Shown here: positions 1-11,300 of the stretch, in pieces
How positions within the stretch are numbered: the stretch's first letter is position 1
Layout of the letters: every line of letters starts with the position of its first letter
Origin: Neckera pumila
Lineage: Eukaryota; Streptophyta; Bryopsida; Hypnales; Neckeraceae
Length of the DNA stretch: 64,000 nucleotides
NCBI GenBank assembly: GCA_963969595.1
Contig: OZ018413.1
Coordinates: forward strand, 10,840,211 to 10,904,210
Direction: 5' to 3'
The notes under the pieces: generated by a model
What the model saw: only the letters and a program-made list of their open reading frames with translations
Database searches by the model: none
What the model was told of the DNA's origin: nothing
Translations under genes and position numbers: made by a program

Positions 1-69
1 TGATGAACCTCTTCTTGTTGGCGGTTTTGAGGTACTTACCTTCTTTGGACTATGTCTCATGGTTGGTTT

Positions 70-354
70 CATTAGATGAGATTCGGGGGTCTTGGAGGGC
101 TCCAAGTTCCCCTGGTGTCTGCTGCGTTCCTAGACTGCGGGAACGCAGCAGCAAGCTGACGTGGCACAGCGATTGCCACGTCATTTTTTGAAAAAAAAAT
201 TTGAAATTTTTTTGCTTAAAATGATATTTTGGTATATATTTTTTTATTTTTTATTTTTAAATTCTGACACACCTGTACCGGCGTTTATTGAATCTGGGCA
301 GATCAGGGGACGGGCCTGAAACGGCCCTCCCAAACCCCCAAATATCATCTAATG
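70..354. mobile_element. Foldback/MITE-like element of about 285 bp
   Basis: The left arm (70-100, starting CATTAGATGAGATTCGGGGG) and the right arm (324-354) are imperfect inverted repeats of 31 bases with about five mismatches. Between them lie two perfect hairpins: arms 119-129/141-151 (CTGCTGCGTTC) and 158-166/174-182 (GACGTGGCA). The interior is AT-rich. No coding capacity and no clear target duplication are visible, so the superfamily is unknown. Confidence 0.5.
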
Positions 355-1955
355 GTAGTGAGCGGTTGTCCTTATCAACTTGAACATTGAGGTTCACCTT
401 TGTATTTTGTCGCATTCTTAGTAAGGTATATGCTCCTAAATTGCAACCCTCACCCAAAAGCGATCTCTGCAGATTTTTGCCCAAGCATGAGAGCTTAGGG
501 TTGATTTGGGTACATTTTGGAGATTCTTAACTTTATCATGAAGTGTCTATAAATACATCCTCCGATGCATTGGAATCCTCTTTCAATTGCCAACAAAATC
601 TAAATTCATTTATAGAACCATGCTCAGTTGATTATTTGAGTGATCTAGTGCTATAGTCCACACAATGTATTCACTCTTTAATTTCTTAATTTACATGGAC
701 TGAGCTTCACGTAGCGAAGTTGCCGCTTCAATTTGTATGGTGACCAGTGAACTCGTTGATTTTGACATGCAAACTTGAAAATTGTTGAATGGTGCCCATT
801 TTAAGTTAGACTTGTCTTTGTGCATTAGGATGGGCTTGTATATGTTTAAGACTTAAGTTAGCGCCTGGAGAGATCCTTTAGAGGCTAGACAGCTACAACC
901 TTGGCTGCCACACAGACATAGCCTACCGAGCTGTGTGGAACACCCAACAAAGTCTGATCGTAAGCTGCTTGCATGATCGTGCAGTGAAGACATGGTGGTA
1001 TGATGAACAGCACCCATGGAATCAAAGACAATGACATCTGATCTTGGTACATCCTTGTTCTAAAACCCTTAAATACCTTGTCACCAAGAATCAGCTTGTC
1101 ATAGTTTTGCCTTTGTTGATATTGAATGTTGTATCATTGCTGCCAATGTTTGGATGTGACAAAGATTACAAAGATTATGAATTTAGTTACAAATTGTTGA
1201 AATTTGCAATAGTTGAACCCTTATCACGACGCCTAGACTATCACTTGACATGAGTATTGCATCTATGATGTATTTTATGAAAGCATCTTTAACTTCGATA
1301 GAACCTGAAAATATTTCTTGTCTTACAAGTGCAGTTTGGATGACACTGGCATTGTAAATGAAAGACTTTTCAGCTCATGGGAAAATGGCTCCATGCAAAA
1401 GCTTAACATCGCTTACAATTTGTCTGGTACGTCCTCATAATGTATTGACGTGCAGGGCTCCCCATCGTGAATGCTCTTTTATGTAATTTTAAGCAGAATG
1501 TTGTTGTTGGATATGGTGTTCCCAAGAATGGAGGTAAACCATTTCCATGTTTTGTAAAATGCTTCAAATTTCTCCTTGTCACTCACTGTACTTGGCAGTT
1601 ACTGATATTTTGACAACATGTGGGCGCTAACAACATTTTCAACCTTCACCTTTGATTTTGTTTATATTGTATTCTTAGAAACTAGTAAAAACATTCAATT
1701 TTTGAAAGAAATTGGCCATTTTTTCCAACTTGAAGGATTTCGACTCTGAGTTTGCCAGATTACCATAGGAAGTTTGTACTTGAGGCCTCTAAAAACTTTG
1801 TCTTCCTCAACTTGGTCTTGATCTTCCATGTTTCGAGACTTACGTCCAGTATGAAGAGTAAGGCTTAGTTTGAAAATCACATATACCTTGTATGGAATAT
1901 TGTTTTGGTAAATTCTTTTCGTCGATAAATTACAATAATTCGTCAAATTTTGTAA
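355..1955. other. Intergenic, no recognisable gene
   Basis: No frame reads convincingly as a known protein. Short open frames, for example 1044-1253, lack codon structure or recognisable motifs. I see no repeat, RNA or convincing splice pattern in this stretch. Confidence 0.4.
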
Positions 1956-2028
1956 GCTCCCGTGGCCTAATGGATAAGGCATCTGACTTCTAATCAGGGG
2001 ATTGTGGGTTCGAGTCCCATCGGGAGTG
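1956..2028 (+). tRNA. tRNA-Arg (anticodon TCT)
   Basis: This 73-nt cloverleaf folds completely. The 7-bp acceptor stem is GCTCCCG with CGGGAGT, ending in a G-U pair, followed by discriminator G. The D stem is GCCT/AGGC. The anticodon stem is TCTGA/TCAGG with loop CTTCTAA, so the anticodon is TCT and reads AGA arginine codons. The variable loop has 5 nt. The T stem is GTGGG/CCCAT with loop TTCGAGT. The internal A-box (GTGGCCTAATGG) and B-box (GGTTCGAGTCC) of a pol III gene are intact. There is no intron and CCA is not encoded, as expected for a nuclear tRNA. I see no clear T-run terminator directly behind it. Confidence 0.95.
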
Positions 2029-2663
2029 TCAGCGGACTTGGATCTCTTATACGGAGTATTTGATTTTGACATTTTGAAATTACATTTTGAACTAAACTGC
2101 AAGATTTTGACCGAGAAAGGACACAACCCTATCATAGGTTAGAATTTTTTTTGGATGAATGTGTTAATAGGTGGGTAAATCATTGGATACCAATAAATAT
2201 TCATTCGTAGAACATTTTTAATCCTCACAATATTTTATGGTTAAGGGGTCCTCTATAACATTCATGTGAGATAATATAGTGTTAGTAAAGAAATGTGATT
2301 ATAGGGAATTTTAGTTATATAAACCCTAATTTTAGAATTGGTTAATGCATTGATGAGTGTAGAATCTTAATTGTCAATAATTGAGAGAACATGGGATCCA
2401 CTTTACCCAGAAATCACAATTATTCCAAAATTTAAAAAAAAAGTCTAAATATTTTGTGACTTATAGAAGGCATTTGATTACATATATAATCTCTAAACAT
2501 TAAATATAATTGTTTTATTCATATCATAGTTGCAAAATAGGAGCATAGAGAATGAAGGACTTTGAAAATTGAGAAAGTGGACATAGGCCTATCATCTGTA
2601 GGCCTGTCCTTATAGGGTTTGGGGGTGGAGGTACATTACCTTGACCGTCAAGAAATCATCTTG
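2029..2663. other. AT-rich intergenic spacer
   Basis: Low-complexity AT-rich DNA between the tRNA and the minisatellite. I see no gene or repeat of note. Confidence 0.4.
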
Positions 2664-2832
2664 CCAACCGAACCTCCACCCGAACCTCCAACCGAACCCC
2701 CTTCGAACCCCCATCCGAACCTCCACCCGAACCTCCATCGAAACCCCATCCGAACCTCCACTTCGAACCTCCACTTCGAACCTCCACTTCGAACCTCCAC
2801 TTCGAACCTCCACTTCGAACCTCCACTCGAAC
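2664..2832. repeat. Minisatellite, 13-bp unit CGAACCTCCACTT
   Basis: Five perfect units start at 2751, 2764, 2777, 2790 and 2803, and a sixth at 2816 differs at its last base. Upstream (2664-2750) the same CGAACCTCCA core recurs in degenerate spacing. Because 13 is not a multiple of 3, all frames stay open and give repetitive peptides on both strands; these are not genes. It lies about 430 bp upstream of the DUF1664 start. Confidence 0.9.
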
Positions 2833-3126
2833 TTCTTTTGAAAGAGGGTTGGAAAACGCCCACGTAACGAAGGCGCTCCTCCGTCAGCCACGGAAATTGC
2901 TCCACAACAGGGTTTGCCGTGCTTTTTCTCCATCGCAGCATTTGCCGCGATTTCTCGGCCGCCTCGTCTTCACGGTTTCATGCCTTGGCGATGACGACGA
3001 CGACTTCACATCAGAGCTTCTTCCACTAAGTTAGAATTTTATCGGCGCTCATCACTCTCGCCGCACTTTCTTTTTCCGATGCTTTTCGTCATTCGAGTTC
3101 CGAATTTGGATCGCCTCTACAATAAT

Positions 3127-3134
3127 TAGGGTTT
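3127..3134 (+). promoter_or_regulatory. Telo-box-like motif upstream of DUF1664 gene
   Basis: TAGGGTTT lies about 130 bp before the proposed start codon. Telo-boxes (AAACCCTA in either orientation) are common near transcription starts of plant housekeeping genes. The position fits the promoter or 5' UTR of the downstream gene. It is a short motif, so chance is possible. Confidence 0.35.
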
Positions 3135-3142
3135 GAAGTGCC

Positions 3143-3187
3143 ATGGCCGTTTCGGAGTCAATTGTGAGTGCGCCCTCTTTTTGGTGA
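3143..3187 (+). other. Possible uORF in the DUF1664 leader
   Basis: A 14-codon reading frame (MAVSESIVSAPSFW, stop TGA) begins in good context (GCCATGG) upstream of the main start. It could be a true uORF. Alternatively, GTGAGT within it could act as a 5' splice donor of a leader intron, which would remove most of it. Confidence 0.3.
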
Positions 3188-3259
3188 TGGTTTGGTAGAG
3201 AAGAGTATTGGTTGTGGTGGATTGCCGCTCGTTGTGGTGGTGGATTGCCGCAAGTAGCG

Positions 3260-5044
3260 ATGGCGATGATGCAGGCGAGCCTCGGCGCCACCAAGGTGGT
3301 GCTGCTGGTCGGGGCGGGGCTAATGGGATCAGTGCTGATCAAGAACAACAAGCTCATGGACTTTGTTGGCGATCTCTCCAAGGTATTCGTCTCTAGTAAT
3401 TGTAGTGATATTTTACGGCTTTCGTTTTGGGATTGATTCGCTTTTGGAATAGCCCGTTTCGTTGTTTTCTCCGAAATTTTAGTGTTTAGTGTTTTGGTAG
3501 TGTAGTTTTGGAAGGTGGAGATTCGATCGTTGGAGGATGTGGTCTTCGACGTGAATTGTGCAACGGGTGGGGTAGAGAGGAGCAAATCACCAATGACGTG
3601 CCTGGGTTTTTGTACTCCTAAAGTACATTATGATAGAATTCTAAGCCTAGTGAGACTTAATTGAGGTTTCATAATATCTACCGTTGGTAGTCAAACCTTG
3701 GTTGCAGAATTATCTTGTCGAGATTACCGGAGGAGGTTTGACACTCCCTTTCTTGTGGATCCCATGAAATTCTGAAGAAATTGGAGATGGGTTGAATAGC
3801 TTAGACAACTTATGGATTATGTTGTGACTTCCCAAGGGGTAGTAGCAGAGATAATCAAGATTATTGCAACGATTAATGACATCCTTTCCTTTTCTTAGTC
3901 CTAAAGTTTAGGAAGAGATTTCCCTTCCCTTGATGAAGACATGATTGACGTTTGATAATTCCTAATGTTACAGACCTTCGTATAATGTACAGAACATAAA
4001 TTGACCTTATTTTTATCAGATGAAATGTCGCTTTTTTGTTTTTATTTTTTTTTTCTATTTGGCGATTGAAAGATTGCGAGCACCTGTTATTGACGAAGAC
4101 TATGCTACTGTCAGGTGTTGTCGAAGCATTTGAAAGAAGATGAACAAAAGAGGGAAGGAGGAGGAAACGATACCGCTCTTTCTCTACAAGTCCAGCGACT
4201 AACGCAAGAGTTTTACAAGCTAGCTTCTTCACGGACGGTGACTGTCGTGCAAGCAGGTTCAGGCTCAGGAATGTCGATCACCTCATTCATCTTGCCAGCC
4301 GCTGTGGTTGGTACTGTCAGCTACGGGTACATGTGGTGGCGAGGCTTTTCATTCGGAGACGTCATGTACGTCACCAGGAAAGGCATGAACAATGCGGTGG
4401 CAGGGGTGGGCAAGCAACTGGAGCACGTTTCGGCGGCTCTTTCATCGACCAGGAAGCACATGAACCAAAGACTGGATAGTGTGAGTAGCAAACTGGACGA
4501 CAGCGTTGTGATCACAGGGTTGATCAAGGATCAGGTGGAAGAAGTGAAGGGCACGGTTGGGAGGAGTATATATGAAATCGAGGATGTGAATCGGAAAATG
4601 GAAGGGTTGGGGTTGAAGATTGATGAGGTTCAGGATAGCCAGAACTTTGCTAATCAAGGTATCTTCCTGTTGATTGAATGGGTGCATCGCCTCAACCTCG
4701 TGGCTCCCGCCCAGAATCCCGAGCTTGCACAGAGTTTCAATTCCTGGTACCTGAAAGCGAACACCCTGGAAAGAACCACCTCCTCTCCTGCCGCTATTGC
4801 GCCTCCTGGCTTGAAGCAGTTCTTCTCTCAGGCCTTGGAATCTGCGCCCACATCCACTAATTTGGCTGAGAAGACACCTGCCAGGAACATTGGAGAGTCT
4901 AGACCACCTGGCTTGAATTTGCCGAGTCCCGGTGGCTTGGGTTTGCAGCACACACCTCCGACAAGGACGATGTCTGCATCCATGGTGTCCAGGCGGTGGT
5001 CTTCTGGTATTCCTAGCTTTAGTGGAATTACAGGAATATCGTGA
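3260..5044 (+). CDS. DUF1664 domain protein (two exons)
   Basis: Exon 1 is 3260-3382 (phase 0, AAG|GTATTC) and exon 2 is 4115-5044 (CAG|GTGTTG, stop TGA), giving 350 residues. This is the plant-specific DUF1664 family: the N-terminus (MAMMQASLGATKVVLLVGAG) is a hydrophobic glycine-rich segment. A second hydrophobic stretch follows at about residues 92-105, then GYMWWRG and GDVMYVTRKGMNNAV. Next comes a long helical, coiled-coil-like section (about 125-200) with QLEHVSAALSSTRKHMNQRL and the conserved DSQNFANQGIFLL. The C-terminal 130 residues are Ser/Pro/Gly-rich. Family function is not established; membrane or organelle association is an inference from the hydrophobic segments. An in-frame ATG 48 bp upstream (3212) would add 16 residues. 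I prefer 3260 because it gives the family-like MAMM start. Transcript data would settle the start. Confidence 0.9.
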
Positions 5045-5494
5045 TGTTGCATTGATTCCCCCAGTTGATTTAATCGTTGTGTTTTGAGAAAATGTACGTA
5101 CATCTTGAACTTTAGATTTTCAAGGAAATTGTTTTCCTGACCAGATTTTGCAGGATAAGTTTGTCACCAATGGCTCTTCATTTTTCCTGCCCTTTGGGTT
5201 CATAACAGAAACAAATTACCGATGTTATGGATTAGTCAATTGATTGTAGGGGGAAATGTTTTTACGATAGATATAGGTTCCTCCAATCCGAGTACTTGCT
5301 GAATGTTTTCAAGTATTGAATCGACAGAAGACTATCAATGGAGCTAGACGGTTGCGTCTAGCAGAAAATTCAGGAGTGTTGCGTGTTAACCTTTCCGTGT
5401 GTGTTTCTATGCTCATAGGATTAAGGTTTGTACGATGACCACAGAGTTGCGAGTTCTTGTCTTTGTTTCAAGTTTCTGGATTTGTGCAAGATAG

Positions 5495-5570
5495 CTAACA
5501 TTTAAGTACTCACGAAGACCAGTCTGACTTTTGACTAACATTTAAGTACTCACGAAGACCAGTCTGACTT
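5495..5570. repeat. 36-bp tandem duplication (period 40)
   Basis: The 36-bp unit beginning CTAACATTTAAGTACTCACG occurs at 5495-5530 and again, identical, at 5535-5570. Perfect identity points to a recent duplication in the spacer after the DUF1664 gene. Confidence 0.9.
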
Positions 5571-6278
5571 CTGAAGTTGTAAGTTAAGAGAAGTTAGTAG
5601 CACTTAATGACTATTCTCGTCAATCTTCAAACTGAGATCCCAACCAAGATCTCCTACTCATCTATTGTCCACGACAGTAATGCCAAATTGTTACTTTCTA
5701 GAAGTCAACAAATTACGACCACTTGTTTGTCCGTGAAGTTATATCCTACCTTGCAATCTTGGAGTTGCTAGTGAAATGTGTTACTTGTCAAATGCATTTT
5801 TTTTGTGATGGTGCAAATTTTGTTTTTAGATTGAGTAATCTCATTATCCGAATTTTGGGAAAAACTATAAACCGAAAATTTGAAGATTCCAAAATTCATA
5901 TGCAAAAGAATTTTGCAACATTTGCTATAGTGGTTTCTACTATTACACAATTACAGTAGGGGCATTAAAGTTGGGGTTTTGAATAGGAAGTTCAAGACCT
6001 ATTTTTGATCCCCCTTTGAGGAGGAGCATATAGTGTGGCAACAAATATTCTCAAAAGTGCTAGTTGTTTTCAAAATCCAAACCATGGATATGGCATATGG
6101 TTGGCACATGGTTGGTTCCCCTTGAAGGGCATCAAAATTGGATTATTAGCTTGCCATTCAATACCAAGCTTTGATGACTACAAGTATGATCAACATTTTG
6201 GCAAGAAATGGAAAATAATCATTTTTTATATATTACTAGTGTGACCCTATGCCGTTGGCCCAATTTTCATCTACTCCC

Positions 6279-6345
6279 AATTCCACTCCTGGTTCTACTT
6301 CCGATTCTACTCCCAGTTCTACTCCCAATTCCACTCCCAGTACCA
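6279..6345. repeat. Degenerate 12-bp tandem repeat
   Basis: Repeats of the type CCNATTCCACTC / CCAGTTCTACTC follow one another about five times with substitutions. Confidence 0.6.
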
Positions 6346-6539
6346 AGAATGCCACCAAAATCAAAGTAAAAGTAATTTTCTAATTTTTTAATCAATAAAT
6401 ACTTTGAAATTCAATAACTTTTGCACCACCACTCCAAACGCCACGAAATCAAGCCGGTGCACCCCTCCTCGGCGAGAGCTTTCCGACGGTACCAAGCACG
6501 CGGCCGGGGGACGCACGGTCAGGAAGTTGTCCACGCTAT

Positions 6540-6616
6540 AAACAAAACAAAACAAAACAAAACAAACAAACAAACAAACAAACAAACAAACAAACAAACA
6601 AACAAACAAACAAACA
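6540..6616. repeat. (AAAC)n / (AAAAC)n microsatellite
   Basis: An AAAAC pentamer run passes into an uninterrupted AAAC tetramer run of more than a dozen copies. The open frames over it (poly Thr-Asn-Lys-Gln or poly Cys-Leu-Phe-Val) are artefacts. Confidence 0.95.
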
Positions 6617-7877
6617 GCCTCATTTAAGGTATTGATACATGGACATGGATCTATTTAATTTGTACATTAAAAATATATTGAAATTATTTAATTTTCATAC
6701 ATATTATGTGTTAAAAGACATAAAATGATTTATATCTTCAAGAACACACAAATTATTCTTCTACATAATATGTGTTGAAATTTTTTCTTTAAGTGTTAAG
6801 AATTATAAGAATAATACCTCAATGCACTTTTCATGTAGAAATAACATGAACCCTTCTGTTAGCAACAAAAGCATGTAAAAAAATTGCAAAAATGAATCAC
6901 AAATCCTTTTGTCCTACTAATTTTTCAAAAGTCTGATGAAAAAATATGCTAATATTGTATCAACAAAGCTAATTGCATTCAAGATACTAAAATTTCTCTT
7001 ATTTTATCTTGGTTAGAAACTTTTATATATATATATATATATATTTTTTCTACTATATTCAATGATATGCATGCTACCCAACAATAAAAACTTGTTGAAA
7101 CATAAAGTAGAAAATCTTAATCCTTGTAAGGATTTTGATTTGAAAATGTAGTAAAAGTTGCTGCCATTTTATAACCTTGAGAGCATCCCCACCAGGGGCT
7201 TTGTGCCACATTAGAGTTTTTATTTTTTTTGAGATTTTTTTTCTGACAACATTATTGTTGGTTCATTGCTGGTTTAAAACAGGGAACAGGTCTGATTCCC
7301 TTGCCCTCAAATCTCCTCTAATGAATCATCAAACACAAAATTATACTTAAATAAAATGAATACATGCATTCATCATTTCAACAAGAACTTGAAAATCATT
7401 CATGGAATACTTTAGAATTCCTCCGCAACATTGCATTACAGGGCAACAAGGTAAAGGGCGAAGCGGTTGAAAGCACAAAAACCAAAGCGACACAAACACA
7501 GGTCACAGAAGCGCCAGAATCACGTCGGAACGAAAGAACTCGTCCAAAACGAAATCCACCGCACAGAAGCTTTCCGTCGAGTTAATTACTTTTTCCGACA
7601 CGGGCAGACTCGACGGAGTTACACGACGAGAACCTTTTCGTCGCGGCCGAATACTTTTTTCCAATTGGGGCAGGCACGGCGGAGATAGGTCGGACGGAGT
7701 TCCCCGTCGGGACCGACGGAGCCGGAGGGTCGCACACGGTTCCTCGACACTGGGGGCGTCGGTCGGCCGAGAGCTCCCGCTCCCCTTTCTAGAACCCTTT
7801 CACCGGGGTCCAAAGTCCAAACCAAGCGTCCGTGGTTTTTTCCATGAATCCTTGTCAGTCGCATCATTCGATCGTTC

Positions 7878-7886
7878 TAGGGTTTA
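7878..7886 (+). promoter_or_regulatory. Telo-box upstream of XPO1
   Basis: TAGGGTTTA lies 417 bp before the XPO1 start codon, at the beginning of a pyrimidine-rich, GC-richer stretch that looks like a promoter or 5' leader. The same motif type precedes the DUF1664 gene. Confidence 0.4.
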
Positions 7887-8302
7887 AGCTCTGGCACCTT
7901 CCCTTTGACCCGTCTCGTCTCGTCTTCAACAACAATCCAATACCACCATCTTCACCCTTGTCCTTCGGCGCCCATTCGACCGTTTGAACTACTCTGCGTC
8001 GCGCCACTCAAGATTCGCCAATTTTTTTTTCAGTTGCCCCGCCGATTGTGTGCAGCAGCTTGCACGAACTTGGATTTTCCAGCCATTCGGTGCCGGACGC
8101 GCATCAACTTAGGTCGACGTCGCCGGGGTTTCTTGCGAGCGTTTCTGGAGGTTCTTGGAGCTTGGTTGGGTGCGTGGTTGGGGTTCCGGCAGGGCTCGTG
8201 GTTGTTAATTTAGTTTCGGGCGTTTTTAGGTGTGTTTGGACGAGCGGGTCCGGGCGGAGTGTTTGATTTTTTCTTGTTGCGGAGGAGTGGGTGGCGAGCG
8301 CC

Positions 8303-11300
8303 ATGGCGGAGAAGCTGTTGGATTTCAGCCAGCCTTTTGATGTCGGCCTTCTTGACGCGACTGTGGCAGCGTTTTACGGCACCGGCTCCAAGGAGGAGGT
8401 AATGTTTTTTTATATTGGATTGGATAAGCTTTGATCGTGCTAGGGAATGAGCAGGTTCAGTTGAATTGCATCGTTTATACGGAGCGTAGGGTGGACGCTG
8501 CAAATAATTGTTTCTGCCGTCAATCTTTTCGAAATTTTCGGCATTTGCGCTTAGGTTCTTGAATCACCTGGTGCTTGGGGAGCTTCGATCGTTTTGTGCC
8601 AAATTTTTTCAATGCATTATTCACTATGATGCGCCTTTGACGATGGGGATATCGTTTCTTTACTTTCTACACTAATGCGCATCGTCAAGTCCGCTTCTGG
8701 GGCAATGGGTAGTAGATGACCTGTGTGAACTCCTCTAAAACAAAGTCCTTGTTGGGTTAGAGTGCCGGCGGAAGTTTCTCGTGCGCACAAGATCAAATTT
8801 TAATTCTGGAGCTGCTTAAATTGATGGATAGGTGTAGTGTTTTAGGGGAGATAGGGGTTGCATCTGAGCAAGGTGGATGCATGAGTGATGGACTTGTGAT
8901 AATCCGTAGTGGTCAAGCGCGTCGTAGTGTGTTTCCCAGGAGCGCTGGTGATTTCCTGATTCAGCAGATCAAGTTCTTCTGTCCCTGCCCTAGCGTTTCC
9001 AACTTTCACTGGAATTTTAAAACCAGCGTACTGATCTACGGCGGTGAAACAAATGGCAGTTCTGGTGTCTCTTATTGCAGTATCGGGCTCTAGGTGTGAT
9101 TTTGTACGTCATACATTAGGTCAGATTTGGAAAATACTTTGCAGTGCAGCTCGTCCGGCTTTGGACCTTATAGCTTCAGGATGTCCTATTCCACACTTCA
9201 AGCGGTTCGGGCGCACTGAAATTTTTTTCATGCTCAAGAAACGCGTCTTTGCTTTCGTCGGGTGCTCGAATCCGCGAGGATATTGCTCGTCTTCAAATAC
9301 TTAAAGGTTATTAGGATAAGGGATTATCGTCTGCGACTTGATTTTATCCATTTTGTCCTTTGGCCGGTGTCTATTTGAGGGCCTGGAGAAGTCCCGTTGC
9401 GTCAGCTGTCGTTGTACGATCGTAAGCCGTTCAGGTTGCTTTTCTCAAGTAGGCAGGGTTTTCACTTCCAGTCATTTCAGTAATGGAAATATTCTGCTGT
9501 AAATTCCGTGAGCTCGAGCGCTTGTAGGTGTGAGGGTATTCTGCGTGATCACCTCCTTGGTCAGATTGTAGTCATACTCACTTGTTACTGTTGAGCGGAG
9601 CTTACTGGACTGCTGACGTTCTTGCATGTTAATTTAGCAAACGTGCGGGAATCGAAAACAGGACATTACGTTGTCAATGAACATTGGCAGCGAAGGAACA
9701 TTTCGTCTGATTTATCTTTCTTCAATGCAGAGAGCTGCTGCCGAAAGGGTGTTAAGGCAGTTGCAAGAGCATCCGGATGCTTGGACCCGAGTGGTGACTA
9801 TTCTGCAGAATTCTACCATTGCAAATTCCAAGTTCTATGCACTTCAGGTAAGGATGTCGTGACCTCTTTGCGTAGTGAATTATATATGACTGATAGTATT
9901 GAAGCTGATTACTTTCGTTTCGGTGGAGACGGGAAAAGGTTACATGCAAATTTAGTGCCAAGTCGTTGAGTTTATTCTTGTGCTGGTAACTCATTCAAAG
10001 CAACGAATTGGTGCACCTATCCCTTGTGATGAAGGTGCTGGAGGGAGTCATTAAGTATCGGTGGAATGCGCTTCCTGTGGAGCAACGTGACGGCATCAAG
10101 AATTACATATCAGACCTTATTGTACAGGTTCATTGGTTAAACCCTGACTTTCACTCGCGATCTGTGTGGTCATTTGATTTTTCGTTGTGCGCTTAGAATC
10201 TTGCGTCCATGCCTCTCTCCTAAACTTCCTTGTTCACTTCATTTTCCTTTCTGATCTTTATCCGTTTATTTCGTGTAGCTTTTCAGCATCTTTCCATGTG
10301 GGTCTCATGTATTTTTACCGAAGTTTCGTTCAATGCAGCTTTCAAGCAACGAAGCGTCATTCCGAGCCGAAAGGCTTTATTTGAACAAGTTAAACATCAT
10401 TCTTGTTCAGGTATTGTTACATTTGGATGTAATTGCATGCAAGTATATGTAGTGTGTTGAATCTGGCGTGATATTTCTGAGGTTATGAAAGGATTTCATG
10501 AGTTGGCATCATTAGCAATGGACTTTTGAATGTTTCTCATTTGGTTTCATTTCCGTTGATCAGAGATGGCCTTTGAGTCTAACTTTCACTAATGTGGGAT
10601 TTGCAATACGGAATTACTGACATTGAAATTTGAGGGGCTCTACTGTGCTCATATCTACTATGTACCAGTGTTCTCAGGCTTAACTCGGTCACAATTGTAG
10701 TATTTACAAGATAAATATGGATTTGGTGCAGGTTTTAAAGCACGAATGGCCTGCTCGATGGCCCAGGTTTATACCAGATCTCGTCGCAGCTGCAAAAAGC
10801 AGCGAAACACTTTGTGAAAACTGTATGGTCATATTGAAGGTAGGGTCTCATCTTGTTTTGTATTTATTCTTGGTCGTCTTGCTTTAGCTGAATTAATTAG
10901 TTGTTTTCATTCAGACGTGGGTGTAATTTCGATACCTGGACGCCGCTGACTCGGAATGTCGTAATACAGCTGCTCAGCGAGGAAGTTTTTGATTTCTCTC
11001 GAGGAGAGTTGACTCAAAGTAAGATCAAAGAATTGAAAAATTCCTTAAACAGGTACGTTTTTCTTCGTGGTTTCTGCGTGGGAAGAAGGGGCTTCGTTTG
11101 TTGTATGTACCTGAGGAGAGTTGCTTTTGATTATTTGGAGGGCTTCATTGCTCAGTGTGCACCAGTTGGACCGCGTGAAGGCCCTGGCATAACCATGCGT
11201 GATTGCCGTGTTAGTCGCCGAAGTTATATATTGATATGTTGCATCTGTGGGATGGTCCAACAGTGAATTCCAGCTCATTCATGAGTTATGCCAATATGTT

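Larger units (their letters stand above)
5045..7877. other. Intergenic region with simple repeats
   Basis: No gene is recognisable between DUF1664 and XPO1. The region holds a 36-bp direct duplication (5495-5570), a degenerate 12-bp Pro/Ser-like repeat (about 6279-6345), an (AAAC)n array (6540-6616) and a (TA)n run near 7025-7045. Around 7180-7310 the sequence GAGCATCCCCACCAGGGGC resembles the end of a small plant MITE, but I cannot find a matching opposite end. Confidence 0.5.

Noticed and set aside
1695..2135. 146-codon - strand frame containing DGTRTHNPLIRSQMPYPLGH
   Set aside because: This peptide is the antisense translation of the tRNA-Arg, a familiar false protein in annotations.
2610..2941. 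Four overlapping frames with repeated GGSKWRFEVEVR or TSTSNLHFEPPL
   Set aside because: All come from the 13-bp minisatellite, which leaves every frame open; the repeated peptides reflect the repeat, not selection.
4115..4117. GTG as a translation start for DUF1664
   Set aside because: It is the first codon after a CAG splice acceptor; exon 1 at 3260-3382 supplies the conserved N-terminus in phase.
4442..4951. 169-codon - strand frame opposite DUF1664
   Set aside because: Shadow of the well-supported + strand exon; no family features.
6388..6627. Frames rich in CLFV or TNKQ
   Set aside because: Translation of the (AAAC)n microsatellite.
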